From: Apostichopus japonicus
Taxonomy: Eukaryota > Echinodermata > Holothuroidea > Aspidochirotida > Stichopodidae
DNA length: 64,000 nt
Reading direction: 5' to 3'
NCBI RefSeq assembly: GCF_037975245.1
Contig: NC_092562.1
Coordinates: 18,560,554 to 18,624,553 of the forward strand
The notes under the pieces are model-generated. The model saw nothing but the letters and a program-made list of their open reading frames with translations. It was not told where the DNA came from and ran no database searches. Positions 12,744 through 25,171 of this stretch are shown here, in pieces; within the stretch, counting starts at the first letter, position 1; each line of letters opens with the position of its first letter. Position numbers and translations under genes: made by a program.

Positions 12744-13210
12744 GGTAGCATACGCCCATTAAAAGCCCCATTGACTTACACACTAAATCACAAAAGTAAT
12801 GTGGTCTCTAAGTCTAGATAGAAGTTTTCACTAGCTTAACGCTACCCATCACCGGATAGCTGACGAGTTGGCCTTTCATGGCACCATCAATTTTCCGTAC
12901 CATGACCGTGAAAATTTTTTGCTATCCGAGCCGGAAGTTTTCGTCACTTGTAAACAAACCTCTTCACTCAGTGGTAAACAAATTTCCTACGCTGCTCCTG
13001 GGAAGCCTAAAGGGGTCTAAAATTGCCTCAATTGACCCAATGTTTTCACCACATGTACTTCCATTCATGCTCTTCAACATGAAAGCCACAAAAAACTAGA
13101 TTATGATTGATAACAGGTCACAAAAGATGTTCTCCTGCTGCTTTTTGGCACTTTTCCTGAAGGAGAACAATCGAGCGGATTGATATAGACTCTAATAGGA
13201 GTATGCCACC
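12744..13210. mobile_element. TTAA-flanked MITE, copy 2
   Basis: Identical, as far as I compared, to the copy at 10476-10942, with TTAA on both sides. Confidence 0.8.
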
Positions 13211-15011
13211 TTAAGTGAGAGTTGAATTTTTTTTTTTTTTCCAAAATGATACTTTTCATAGTCGTCACAATATAAACCACAACAGAATTATATGCAATTA
13301 TCATTTTAGGTCCATAAAGATGTATTTTCAGAGATTTCAGTATGCACGGTGCAGTGTGTAAATACACATATGAGCAATACTGTGTAAGCAGTAACCAGGT
13401 CTATGTCTGCAACAACACTTCCAGTCACCAATTTTGATAAGCTTGACCAATTTGGGTGCATCTATGATTCTTGCAGGTATTATTGGTATCCCTGATCACA
13501 ATCCACTTGGTCTGGCTTGCCCTACCTGCAGAAACATCATCCATAGAAGGGTTAGCGGTGAGGGCTTTTTCGTCTCTGGCTCTGAAAAGTGATGAAAACT
13601 ACTTTTGTTTAGCTCAGCAGATTCCTCACAAACTGACCCACAGGACATACCCCAATGTATTCCTGAACTGTTTGGAACATGTTAAACTGATATTGTATGT
13701 CACTCCAGTGCAACTGTTAAGTTACTAAGAATAAAAGAAGAGAATTGAAGGTGTTCTTTGCCAAAACTGGATCATCGGGATTTGTAAACAACAGCCTCAC
13801 TGTAACAGTATTACAGCAGTCAAAAGGAAAGCTTACTGGAATGCTATCTAGATACACTGTTCACCTCAATAGCATATCCAGTCCATTTAAAGGTTTGTGC
13901 ATAGGTTGTTACAATGTATTAAAGACAGTTATAAGAGAAGAGAGGTGGATAGGGGGGCATATTTCATGATAAAACATTCAAATTTGTTGCTCGGCAGAGA
14001 ACAACGACGTCAAATTACCTTATTCTCCATTGGTGGCAAGCACTGGTTCCTATAGTTACTACAGTAGATCTCCCATGGAAGCATCAGGATATCTCTTTCT
14101 GCTGTCAGAGTTGTTTGGGATTTGTTGTTACCTCATCTAACCAGTTGAGTCCATTGATACCACACCCATTCAAAGTATATCGCTGTGCATGCTGAGGACT
14201 TAGCACATCAACTTTCTCTGAAATTGACAAAACAACAGAAAACTAATGAGGAGTGAATAGGCTCAAAAACCCCATGATGCACATTGGCAGAAGCAGAATA
14301 TGCATACCTTTGTGGATTATTTGCTAAATAAGACTCAAAACATTCTCTGTGCAAGGTATTAGCCCTCAGCAGCCACTCCACTTAGGATACAGACCTCATA
14401 CAACATTGTGCTACAGCTGGTGTAGACTTGGTCTAGGATACTAACGTAGCGCCATTATGAACCTGAGGCCTAGGCCTAAGCTAACAACATTAGGGGTATT
14501 TCATGCATTGAAACTGAGTTTTTGTCCTTAGTTAAACACCAGGTGCTTCCAGCTTTAGCAAAAATAACCTAAAGTATGATTACCATGTAATTTAGGTGCC
14601 CACAGATGTCAAATTTCACTGAACTTAGTCGTTCACGTCACACACACTGCAGGCTTTTTGGTCTGATTCTGAAGGATTTTGAATTTCGTGCATTTGGCAC
14701 CTACTTAGCAGATTCAAGGTAGGAATCATACTACGGAAGCTTTGGTAGGTCAAGGCTTAATGACCCAATAGTTTATTGGGGAGGAAAACTGGTTAGAAAT
14801 GCTCAGAAGGCTGTTCTAGTCTAATGTATGGACACGCACATGCTCTTTGTGGTACTTTAAGGCTGTAATACTAATTTATGCGTAAAAATCACCCAAGCGT
14901 GAAATTTTCTGACGTTTGCTTGAAAACCATTTTTACACACCATAGCAACTACTTTGATCCAAAATTGGGACTTCTAGCACTTAAAATGAAAAATTTGGCA
15001 TTTTTGCTTAA

Positions 15012-15478
15012 GGTAGCATACGCCCATTAAAAGCCCCATTGACTTACACACTAAATCACAAAAGTAATGTGGTCTCTAAGTCTAGATAGAAGTTTTCACT
15101 AGCTTAACGCTACCCATCACCGGATAGCTGACGAGTTGGCCTTTCATGGCACCATCAATTTTCCGTACCATGACCGTGAAAATTTTTTGCTATCCGAGCC
15201 GGAAGTTTTCGTCACTTGTAAACAAACCTCTTCACTCAGTGGTAAACAAATTTCCTACGCTGCTCCTGGGAAGCCTAAAGGGGTCTAAAATTGCCTCAAT
15301 TGACCCAATGTTTTCACCACATGTACTTCCATTCATGCTCTTCAACATGAAAGCCACAAAAAACTAGATTATGATTGATAACAGGTCACAAAAGATGTTC
15401 TCCTGCTGCTTTTTGGCACTTTTCCTGAAGGAGAACAATCGAGCGGATTGATATAGACTCTAATAGGAGTATGCCACC
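15012..15478. mobile_element. TTAA-flanked MITE, copy 3
   Basis: Identical, as far as I compared, to the copy at 10476-10942, with TTAA on both sides. Confidence 0.8.
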
Positions 15479-17279
15479 TTAAGTGAGAGTTGAATTTTTT
15501 TTTTTTTTCCAAAATGATACTTTTCATAGTCGTCACAATATAAACCACAACAGAATTATATGCAATTATCATTTTAGGTCCATAAAGATGTATTTTCAGA
15601 GATTTCAGTATGCACGGTGCAGTGTGTAAATACACATATGAGCAATACTGTGTAAGCAGTAACCAGGTCTATGTCTGCAACAACACTTCCAGTCACCAAT
15701 TTTGATAAGCTTGACCAATTTGGGTGCATCTATGATTCTTGCAGGTATTATTGGTATCCCTGATCACAATCCACTTGGTCTGGCTTGCCCTACCTGCAGA
15801 AACATCATCCATAGAAGGGTTAGCGGTGAGGGCTTTTTCGTCTCTGGCTCTGAAAAGTGATGAAAACTACTTTTGTTTAGCTCAGCAGATTCCTCACAAA
15901 CTGACCCACAGGACATACCCCAATGTATTCCTGAACTGTTTGGAACATGTTAAACTGATATTGTATGTCACTCCAGTGCAACTGTTAAGTTACTAAGAAT
16001 AAAAGAAGAGAATTGAAGGTGTTCTTTGCCAAAACTGGATCATCGGGATTTGTAAACAACAGCCTCACTGTAACAGTATTACAGCAGTCAAAAGGAAAGC
16101 TTACTGGAATGCTATCTAGATACACTGTTCACCTCAATAGCATATCCAGTCCATTTAAAGGTTTGTGCATAGGTTGTTACAATGTATTAAAGACAGTTAT
16201 AAGAGAAGAGAGGTGGATAGGGGGGCATATTTCATGATAAAACATTCAAATTTGTTGCTCGGCAGAGAACAACGACGTCAAATTACCTTATTCTCCATTG
16301 GTGGCAAGCACTGGTTCCTATAGTTACTACAGTAGATCTCCCATGGAAGCATCAGGATATCTCTTTCTGCTGTCAGAGTTGTTTGGGATTTGTTGTTACC
16401 TCATCTAACCAGTTGAGTCCATTGATACCACACCCATTCAAAGTATATCGCTGTGCATGCTGAGGACTTAGCACATCAACTTTCTCTGAAATTGACAAAA
16501 CAACAGAAAACTAATGAGGAGTGAATAGGCTCAAAAACCCCATGATGCACATTGGCAGAAGCAGAATATGCATACCTTTGTGGATTATTTGCTAAATAAG
16601 ACTCAAAACATTCTCTGTGCAAGGTATTAGCCCTCAGCAGCCACTCCACTTAGGATACAGACCTCATACAACATTGTGCTACAGCTGGTGTAGACTTGGT
16701 CTAGGATACTAACGTAGCGCCATTATGAACCTGAGGCCTAGGCCTAAGCTAACAACATTAGGGGTATTTCATGCATTGAAACTGAGTTTTTGTCCTTAGT
16801 TAAACACCAGGTGCTTCCAGCTTTAGCAAAAATAACCTAAAGTATGATTACCATGTAATTTAGGTGCCCACAGATGTCAAATTTCACTGAACTTAGTCGT
16901 TCACGTCACACACACTGCAGGCTTTTTGGTCTGATTCTGAAGGATTTTGAATTTCGTGCATTTGGCACCTACTTAGCAGATTCAAGGTAGGAATCATACT
17001 ACGGAAGCTTTGGTAGGTCAAGGCTTAATGACCCAATAGTTTATTGGGGAGGAAAACTGGTTAGAAATGCTCAGAAGGCTGTTCTAGTCTAATGTATGGA
17101 CACGCACATGCTCTTTGTGGTACTTTAAGGCTGTAATACTAATTTATGCGTAAAAATCACCCAAGCGTGAAATTTTCTGACGTTTGCTTGAAAACCATTT
17201 TTACACACCATAGCAACTACTTTGATCCAAAATTGGGACTTCTAGCACTTAAAATGAAAAATTTGGCATTTTTGCTTAA

Positions 17280-17746
17280 GGTAGCATACGCCCATTAAAA
17301 GCCCCATTGACTTACACACTAAATCACAAAAGTAATGTGGTCTCTAAGTCTAGATAGAAGTTTTCACTAGCTTAACGCTACCCATCACCGGATAGCTGAC
17401 GAGTTGGCCTTTCATGGCACCATCAATTTTCCGTACCATGACCGTGAAAATTTTTTGCTATCCGAGCCGGAAGTTTTCGTCACTTGTAAACAAACCTCTT
17501 CACTCAGTGGTAAACAAATTTCCTACGCTGCTCCTGGGAAGCCTAAAGGGGTCTAAAATTGCCTCAATTGACCCAATGTTTTCACCACATGTACTTCCAT
17601 TCATGCTCTTCAACATGAAAGCCACAAAAAACTAGATTATGATTGATAACAGGTCACAAAAGATGTTCTCCTGCTGCTTTTTGGCACTTTTCCTGAAGGA
17701 GAACAATCGAGCGGATTGATATAGACTCTAATAGGAGTATGCCACC
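17280..17746. mobile_element. TTAA-flanked MITE, copy 4 (array end)
   Basis: Same 467-bp element. The left flank is TTAA, but the right flank reads TTAC, after which sequence departs from the other units. The array border therefore coincides with the element end. Confidence 0.8.
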
Positions 17747-17958
17747 TTACGTACTAGTTGGGTGAAATCATCATGCGTAATAGGGAGAGTAGTATATTAG
17801 TACCACCCTGGAACACATCACATGACCCTCCATACATGGTACGCGCGTACGCGCTTATTTACTGTGTGATAGTTTCTCCAGATTCATTTACCTCGTTGAA
17901 ACTTGCATTAAAGAGGAGCACCAAATTTAGATGTTCACCCTTCGAACCGTAATCATAC

Positions 17959-18299
17959 ACTGAAGTCGAGAGCCGCTCATACTTTCTCACGTTAGACCGT
18001 AGTGTAGTGGAATGGCGAGGTAGAATCGCCAAATTGAACGAATCCCTAGGATGAAGTTTGATTAAGATTCTACCGAGACATTACACAAACGGAGGGATTA
18101 CGTGCCCTCCCACTTATTATTAAGATTACTCACATTATCTTACAGCCCTCCCTGATATAATGTGTTCTATAGCATGACAGCCTTTAAAAACTGAAGTCGA
18201 GAGCCGCTCATACTTTCTCACGTAATCCCTCCGTTTGTGTAATGTCTCGGTAGAATCTTAATCAAACTTCATCCTAGGGATTCGTTCAATTTGGCGATT
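17959..18299. repeat. Foldback structure with 81-bp perfect arms
   Basis: The arms 18024-18104 and 18219-18299 are perfect reverse complements over 81 bp, separated by 114 bp. In addition a 34-bp direct repeat (ACTGAAGTCGAGAGCCGCTC and 14 more bases) occurs at 17959-17992 and 18190-18223, the second copy overlapping the right arm by 5 bp. No coding capacity. Perfect arms imply recent formation or active homogenisation. Confidence 0.9.
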
Positions 18300-18324
18300 T
18301 TCTTTTATACAACACGGATAGGAT

Positions 18325-18766
18325 GGTGGCATACTCCTATTAGAGTCTATGTCAATCCGCCCGGATGTTCTCCTTCAGGAAAAGTGCGAAAATGAAATAG
18401 GAGAACATTTCTTTTGACATGATATCAATCGGGATTTTTGGTGGCTTGCATGTTGAAGTGCATGAATGGAAGTACATGTGGGTCAGTTGAAGCAATTTTA
18501 GACCCACTTAAGGCCTCCCATGAGCAGCGTATGAAAACTGTTTACTACTGAGTGAAGAGGTTTGTTTACAAGTGACGAAAACTTCAGGCTCTGATAGCAA
18601 ACAATCTTCACGGTCATGATACGGAATATTGATGGTGCCATGAAAGGCCAACTTGTCAGCTATCCAGTGATGGGAATAGCGTTTAGCTAGTGAGAACTTC
18701 TGTCTAGACTTAGAGATGTACATTTAGTGTGAAAATCAATGGGGCTTTAAATGGTCGTATGCTACC
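18325..18766. mobile_element. Diverged, inverted copy of the array MITE
   Basis: 442 bp, the reverse complement of the 467-bp MITE with many substitutions and small deletions. Ends read GGTGGCATACTCCTATT and ATGGTCGTATGCTACC. TTAA is not preserved on either side (GGAT left, AGAT right). It shows that the family was present locally before the identical copies in the array arose. Confidence 0.85.
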
Positions 18767-19297
18767 AGATACATAACTGCAAATAAATTGGGATAATATT
18801 TGTAATTGAATTGTGACTCCCCGGGGATCTGGGAGATCGTGGAGGTGGGAAGTTCCGCCTTAAAGAAAGGTATGTATGTATACAGGTAACATACAGACTA
18901 AAGCTGTGAAATTGTTACCATCCAGAATGTGCCGTATTCATCCTTCAACAAGACTTCATGTAAGACAGTGGTGTAAGAGGTTTTTTTTACAACAATTAAG
19001 CGCTAAAATATACTACCTGGTGTCTACCCTCCTAACGCGTAATCTCAACATGAATCACTTGTTAGGCTAGTATTATGACCATTTTTTTTCTCTCAAAAGG
19101 TAAGCGAGCTACAGGGCCACCTAAAAGCTAGCTTAACGTAGGGATGGGTCAGAGGGGGTCTTCAGCCACCACGAGGACCGGGGTCAAGTAGGGGGCCCGG
19201 GAAATAAGGAGGGCCCTGAGAAATATCAAATGAAGAATAAGGTATTCTGAAATTCAAAATGTAAGTGTGGTTCAGGTGACACAACTGCCCACGTGGC

Positions 19298-19751
19298 CAA
19301 GGGCGGCGGAACCGGGGGGGCACAGGGGGCACGTGCCCCCCCACTTTTCCTCAGGGTTAAAAATGTGCCCTTTTTCTACATAAAAATTGAGGTGTCTCAA
19401 GTTAGCAAGAGGCCAGGGAACCGGAATGAACACTCGGGAAGGGCCGTTTCTGGCCATCTGAGGGGTTTGTAAAACCAAAAATTTTCTTGTACGCTCCGCG
19501 CCAACCGATGGTGGCGCTCGGCTCAGATAGTCGTGCATACAACTTTGGATATTGCAGAGCTAGTATGCATATTTTCTATGAAAGGGGTGGGGGGGGGGCG
19601 TTGATGGAGTGATGTGTATACGCAAGAAAGATAATATAATAAGAGTTATAAAGGGTACTAAATATAAGGCTACATCAGTCCAATCGAATTTCTGCAAAGT
19701 GCCCTTTGATGTCTGTGCCCCCCCAGATTAAAAGTGCTTCCGCCGCCCTTG
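19298..19751. mobile_element. hAT-like MITE with perfect 8-bp target duplication
   Basis: 454 bp bounded by terminal inverted repeats CAAGGGCGGCGGAA and its reverse complement. The sequence CACGTGGC is present on both sides (19290-19297 and 19752-19759), an exact 8-bp target-site duplication as expected of hAT transposons. No transposase. Its interior (about 19425-19530) holds a module with CTTGTACGCT and CCGATGGTGGCGCT that recurs at 48155-48265, 58965-59075 and 60115-60225. Confidence 0.85.
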
Positions 19752-19759
19752 CACGTGGC

Positions 19760-20770
19760 TCGATCTGGCTCACAAGTCCTTTGCCTATAAGTGTTAATAA
19801 TGTAGCGCTACTACTGCACAAGGGGAATGAAAATAAATGCGTACACATGTGAGTTGAAAAATCTAAGGAAAATATATTCATTCAAACGGTAGTAAAATAT
19901 TCATTGTGCATTGGTACATGAAAGTAAGTATGCACATTTATAAATCGAGAAAAAACCCACAACCCGTTAGACTCCATTATTAATGGCGATAATGATATGT
20001 AAAATACACTGAATATTCACTATTTTCCCCATAATGATAACCCACTAGTTATTCTTCATAAAGACTACATCATAGCAAATAAGTGTCAAGAGAACAAGAA
20101 ATTAATCTTCAAACATACATAAATACATACACGCATACATACACACTGAGAGATGAATGAATTCTTAAAAAATATTATGCTTCCGTTAAGTTTTCAGTCA
20201 GTTCGAACAATTTCGCTATGCACTATATTACGTACTCTCAAATTACGCTTCAGAGCACTTGTACTGACAGCATTAACAGGTCCTATAACCTTTATCTGCT
20301 AGAAACCGGATTCATACTTATCATACGTCGATACAAGTGCTTTGAAGCATGACAAGAAAACTCACTATATAACAATTGTCTATAATTTCCTCCCTCATTA
20401 CTGTGAGGAAGTGAAAAGAATTCTGAGAAAAGTAAATGTTATCAAAAGTCCCATTAGGGTGGCAACGACTGTGGTACTTCGTGGCATCAACTTAAAAATA
20501 ATTTAACAGTTACAAGGGCTGGCAATATTTGTTATATGGAGATGTAACAGGTCAACACAGCAATAAGAATTCTGACTTTTAGTAACGTCACTATTTTAGT
20601 TTACGTATAGTACAGAAAGGAGTTATAAACAACCTGTAACTAAACTTTATTGTAAGAAGCCCCAATACACACCGATTCCTGTTAGTTGTAAGACAACACT
20701 ATTATAAATTTTAAAAAGGGATTACAATGGTATTGTTTTAAAATAATTTTACATATGATTTCAACGAGCT
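19760..20770. other. Intergenic sequence downstream of BRICHOS gene 1
   Basis: AT-rich, no gene or element recognised. It would contain any longer 3' untranslated region of the gene ending at 20791; a second AATAAA on the minus strand lies near 20647-20652. Confidence 0.4.
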
Positions 20771-20776
20771 TTTATT
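20771..20776 (-). terminator. Possible polyadenylation signal of BRICHOS gene 1
   Basis: AATAAA on the minus strand, only about 15 bp after the TAA stop codon of the gene. It would give a very short 3' untranslated region; the alternative near 20647 may be the one used. Confidence 0.35.
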
Positions 20777-20790
20777 GTTAACTCCTCCGA

Positions 20791-21666
20791 TTAACAAACA
20801 GTAATAAAGTATGTTTCGCAATCTGTTACTATCACCCAAAGTTCACATGGTACTACTGGTTCTACATTCGCTTGTTGTCTTACTGCCGCTCGCACAATCC
20901 GTGTATCTTGGTTGTTCATTGGCTCAATCCAGAAGGATAAACTATCAATACATTGATCAGCTGCATTGATTAACTTGAGGAAACCAGCTGGTATCGGTTC
21001 TAATTGTTCTGCATACATCCTTGCATTGGAATGATTCAGTACCTACATCGAAAACAATAATTCACTTTAAAGTTATATCGATTAAAGGCAGTCGCCTGTT
21101 CAAAGGTTTAGAAACCTAAGAAATAAAAACATGTAAATACTGTCCAAATTAACATTCCTATCAGAAAACAAGATGAACAATGTATTAACTTGAAATGATA
21201 CATAGTAAAATTATTGCCTATGCAAGTTTCTAAAGTACAATTGACAATGATGAAATATTTCTGCTTTTAAGTTGACATCAACATATTGCGGTCATCTCAC
21301 AAAAGTTTTGTTTTTCCTTCAGGGAGAGGGGTATTTATTGAGATAATTCATTATCGGACTATCAAGGCATAAAGAGAAGAAAATTTAAACAATGAGTTAA
21401 ATTAGCAATTATTACAATAAATACAAATATCTTAAAGTAATCTTACGTGTTCAAATATTAATACATGACTGTAATTTATACATATCAGTTATTTAAAGGT
21501 GTTTTATTTTCTCTACTAACTTGACATTCGGGACAGTTAAAATCTGGAGATATTCGGTACTGAGATAACCCCAATCAATCTCTCTACATGTATGGGGTCT
21601 GACGGAAGATCATTAAGACATACCGTCCTCGGGAATTTCCCTAGTGGGATGTTTCAATCCACATCA

Positions 21667-21720
<54 letters not shown>

Positions 21721-21735
21721 CTATCACCTATATCA

Positions 21736-21801
<66 letters not shown>

Positions 21802-24800
21802 CAGTCAATATACATTATAGGTGAGATATTTCATCTTAACGCGTTTTGATTGGTCTCAAAGTTATTGTTTCGACAAACAAAGAAGATGAGCTTTATTAAA
21901 AATAGTTCTTTGGGGTCGCTGCATATGATGACGAATTATGACGACCAGCCTAGATCATTCGCATGAGCGAAGAGAGACCTGTGTGATAACATATATGCAT
22001 ATACCTATTTAGGAAAATGATTTTTAAAATGTTTTCCATCCTCATAATAGCAATGATCATATCATTCGAACAACCGAAAGACGAAACCAGTTACCTTCCC
22101 CCCTCCCTCCCTCCCTCCCTCTCCAACCAGCTTGGTGAGGGGAAATGCAAACACCTCCTGATGATGTTGGTTTGATTAGTCTCTGACCCAGTCTCTTGTT
22201 TTCGTAACAAAGAAATGGTGGCATATTTCTAATTTATCACTTTTTCGCGTCAGCAACAACTGGTTTAGTTTTACAAACAAACGAAGGTCGTCATCATGAA
22301 TATATCAACATCCCACCCTCTCTCACCCTAAACCTCTCTCTACCTCCACCTCTCTCTCCACCTATCTCTCTCTCGCACTCTCTCTGTCTCTCCACCCACC
22401 ACGCCCTCCTCCCTGATCCCCTCCTTAACGAAAAGGATATCTTTCTTACCTTATCGGAAGATGAATCAGCCTCTCGAAAGAAGAAGGGGAGAATATTGTC
22501 TAAATTATCCACAGACATATCTCCAGGGTAGTCTTCGAGTGGAGTGAAGTAGCAATTGTTGTTTTTCAGATCTTTAATCATGATGATGTTCTAAATCAAA
22601 AAGAGAAAGACAAAAGTAGAAATAAAGAATTCATAAAAGCTCTTGCGTTTCAGTCCTTAAAAGTAGCTGGATACCATGGAAACTCTACGCTCCCTATCCC
22701 TTCCCATGAAAAAACGCGAAATATCTGTAATAAATGCTTCAAGCTGATATTGATGCTTCAGTAGGTCTTATGGTTTGTTAAATTGTGTGGTAAGTTTGAG
22801 TCTTTAAATTTGATAATTTTGATAAAATGTTGCTACATGAAAAATTCATAATAAAAAAAAGCTATAAGTATTACCTTGTCATGGTCAAATGTGGCAGTAT
22901 ATCCGTCGTTCAAATTCTCTATGATCAGAATATTTCCCTCGACCATCATTTTTTCGTTTCTTGGAACGCCATCGAACATTTCAAAAGCCACTTCCTGTAA
23001 ACAGAATAAGACAACATTCTTGTCAGTTTTCATTCATTAATTTACACCGACGATTAATTTACGCCGAGGTAACAACTGCATACATCGACACTTAATACAT
23101 GTGCAAACAATGCACCCATTCTCCCTCACCACATCCAGTCCCACCATGAATCGTTGCCCACTCTTTTTCATCCTTCGTGCACCCTTGCCCACCCATATTC
23201 ATCCTTCTTCACCCCAAGCCCCACCCTGTCACCGTAATATTTTGATAGTAAAACTCATATCGGTTTATGGTAATAATCAATCTTTCAATCAAAATTGTAG
23301 TCTTTCATCTGTGTGAAGTTTATTTTAATATCCGAAGTATATGCATAGCTTTCCTTTACCTTTCATATTGTTTTGAACTTAATTCTCGTTAGGTTCCTTT
23401 ACTTTTACTTACCCTGATTATAACTACTTGATCTCCATCTCCCGTCGTCAAGTTGTTCACAACCTTTGGATTCTGCGCAGAAAACACTAGGTAGAACACT
23501 CCAAACGATAGCACCAACAGAGTGACAATTGTCACTGTTACGGCGATAACATAGAGTTTCGTCTTACTCGGCTGCTGATACTATATACAGTAAAAGGACA
23601 TTTAAATTATTTAATGCATTCAATTGACCTTTTATATGTATATTATACTTGCGAAATAGGCAAATCAAATCAAGCCAAATCAAAAACATCATTTATGGGA
23701 AACTAGTGGGGTCAGGATGGCGAGTGGGTAAGGTATATATACTGTATTTACAACGTGTCCCATTTCTTCATATACTATTGTTCATGAAATATCGGTCAAA
23801 CAGAAGGTATTAACATCCGTGTGTCTGTACGGTCCTAACCATGACGACCCGCCAACTTTCAAGTTCCATTTTCCAATGTCTGTAAGACTCAACGGGATTC
23901 CCTTGTTGTGGGAAGGGATCTTGATTTTGTCTTTATCTTAAATCCTAAATTATAGATGGTCAGGACAAGTACTTCGAGTTAATGCCAAGTTCATACTTAG
24001 AAGATATTTGACGAGAATTGAACCCCCAAATAAGGAGTCAAATATTTCCCAATTCATTGTAGGCTGATTTTTCTTTTCTCGAAGTTTTCTCTCACAATTT
24101 TTGGTAGGATTACCCGCAGGGTCACACATTTCTTCAATTAAATCTGATTAAGGAAGGGTTCTGGGTTGTTGTTTTTTATTGGTAGTTTAATAACTCCCTC
24201 CTTTTATTTATACTTTTTCGATTAAAAACTTTTATTGCGTCGTAAACAATCATTTTCGGTAGGATTACCCTCAGGGTCACGCACTTGTAAAATTAAATCT
24301 GATTAAAGAAGAGGTCTGGGGTTTTTTGTGGTAGTTTAATAAATCCCTCTTTTTATTTATACTTCTTCGATTAAAACTTGTATTGCGGAGTAATCTAATA
24401 GTATCAAGGATTTGAACCTGCCGCTTTTAGTGGGAATTCATAAAGCTTTCGATTCGTAAGGTTAAGAGCATCACATATGGTTCAGAAAAAGGCAAGTGCT
24501 AGTCGTTTACACACATGCATGGTATTTTACATCCATATATGACGTCAGATATATCAGACATCCAAAATAATTTCAAACTGTATGTAAACTAGTTTTACTT
24601 TCAAACCTAAACAACTGTCTTAACTTAATGAGTTACAATCAAGCTGTTTGATAACGTTGTGCCAGCCAAATGGTAGACATAAATCTCATAAGTTTTTAGT
24701 TAATTAGATTGAGACTATATACAAGTTTTAAATAAAATAATGGAGTAAAATACCGAACTTCAAGCTCTTGATTTTACAATACGTAGTTTATATATAAACG

Positions 24801-25001
24801 ACTTTAATTATACAAAACCCTCATATGTTACAGACTATTCATTAAGTAAAATTGTTGATGATAAGGAAGAGTAACGTTGATCTAATACCGAGCAGCAGAA
24901 ATAACGAAAAAGCTATTTGTTAAGCATTAACTTACCGTATATGCAGGAGGTGGGCTCATGGCCACTGGAATATCACCTTTAACTTGCATTTCTTGAGCCA
25001 T
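20791..25001 (-). CDS. BRICHOS gene 1: type II membrane protein, 248 aa, five exons
   Basis: Exons (minus strand): 24936-25001, 23413-23580, 22875-22994, 22450-22590, 20791-21042. All junctions are GT-AG and all introns are phase 0. The protein starts [10 protein letters not shown], has a PPAY motif at residues 18-21, one membrane span at about 31-57 without a cleavable signal, an N-glycosylation sequon NLT at 65, and a BRICHOS domain over roughly residues 85-205. BRICHOS hallmarks are FDHDK at the exon 3/4 border with the conserved Asp, CYFTPL with Cys131, and DQC with Cys196 as its likely disulfide partner. The tail (residues 197-248) has three more cysteines (231, 240, 248) in a beta-prone stretch. 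BRICHOS domains act as intramolecular chaperones for aggregation-prone C-terminal segments in the secretory pathway. Substrate here is unknown. The domain call is by eye. Confidence 0.85.
21669..21796. repeat. (TA)n microsatellite in BRICHOS gene 1 intron 4
   Basis: Two TA runs separated by a short block repeating CACCTAT. The open frame across it is a repeat artefact. Confidence 0.9.
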
Positions 25002-25107
25002 CTTGATGAAACTTGCGGTCGAATTCTTGCAGAAGAACTGTAACTTTGGTGAGATGGAACGTCAGATGTCGTTTTCGAAATTGTCTTGAAGAGTCCATTT
25101 CGTGGCC

Positions 25108-25171
25108 CTTTTTATGCAAGTTTTCCCGGTCTGAACACAGTACCCTAAACCTCAAAAATGCTGCTGACGTA
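25108..25171 (-). promoter_or_regulatory. Core promoter of BRICHOS gene 1: TATA box and CRE-like site
   Basis: On the minus strand a TATA box (GCATAAAAAG, 25117-25108) lies about 107-116 bp before the ATG. A CRE-like TGACGTA (25165-25171 on the plus strand) lies 48 bp farther upstream. Gene 2 has the same two sites at nearly the same spacing, although the surrounding sequence has diverged. CREB/ATF or bZIP factor binding is an inference from the motif. Confidence 0.6.

Larger units (their letters stand above)
10472..17749. repeat. Tandem array of a 2268-bp unit (MITE plus spacer)
   Basis: Four copies of a 467-bp inverted-repeat element separated by three copies of a 1801-bp spacer, at an exact period of 2268 bp. 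Every block I compared was identical, including a T14 homopolymer at 10959, 13227 and 15495. Homology starts at the TTAA before the first element and ends inside the TTA after the last, so both outer borders are element edges. Possible explanations are very recent unequal exchange between flanking elements, amplification of a composite unit, or an assembly collapse or expansion error. Confidence 0.95.

Noticed and set aside
10610-13969. Small genes repeated in the tandem array (73, 88, 85 and 74 aa)
   Set aside because: They repeat only because the DNA repeats. The 73- and 88-aa frames overlap the MITE, none has a domain, and there is no divergence to test for constraint.
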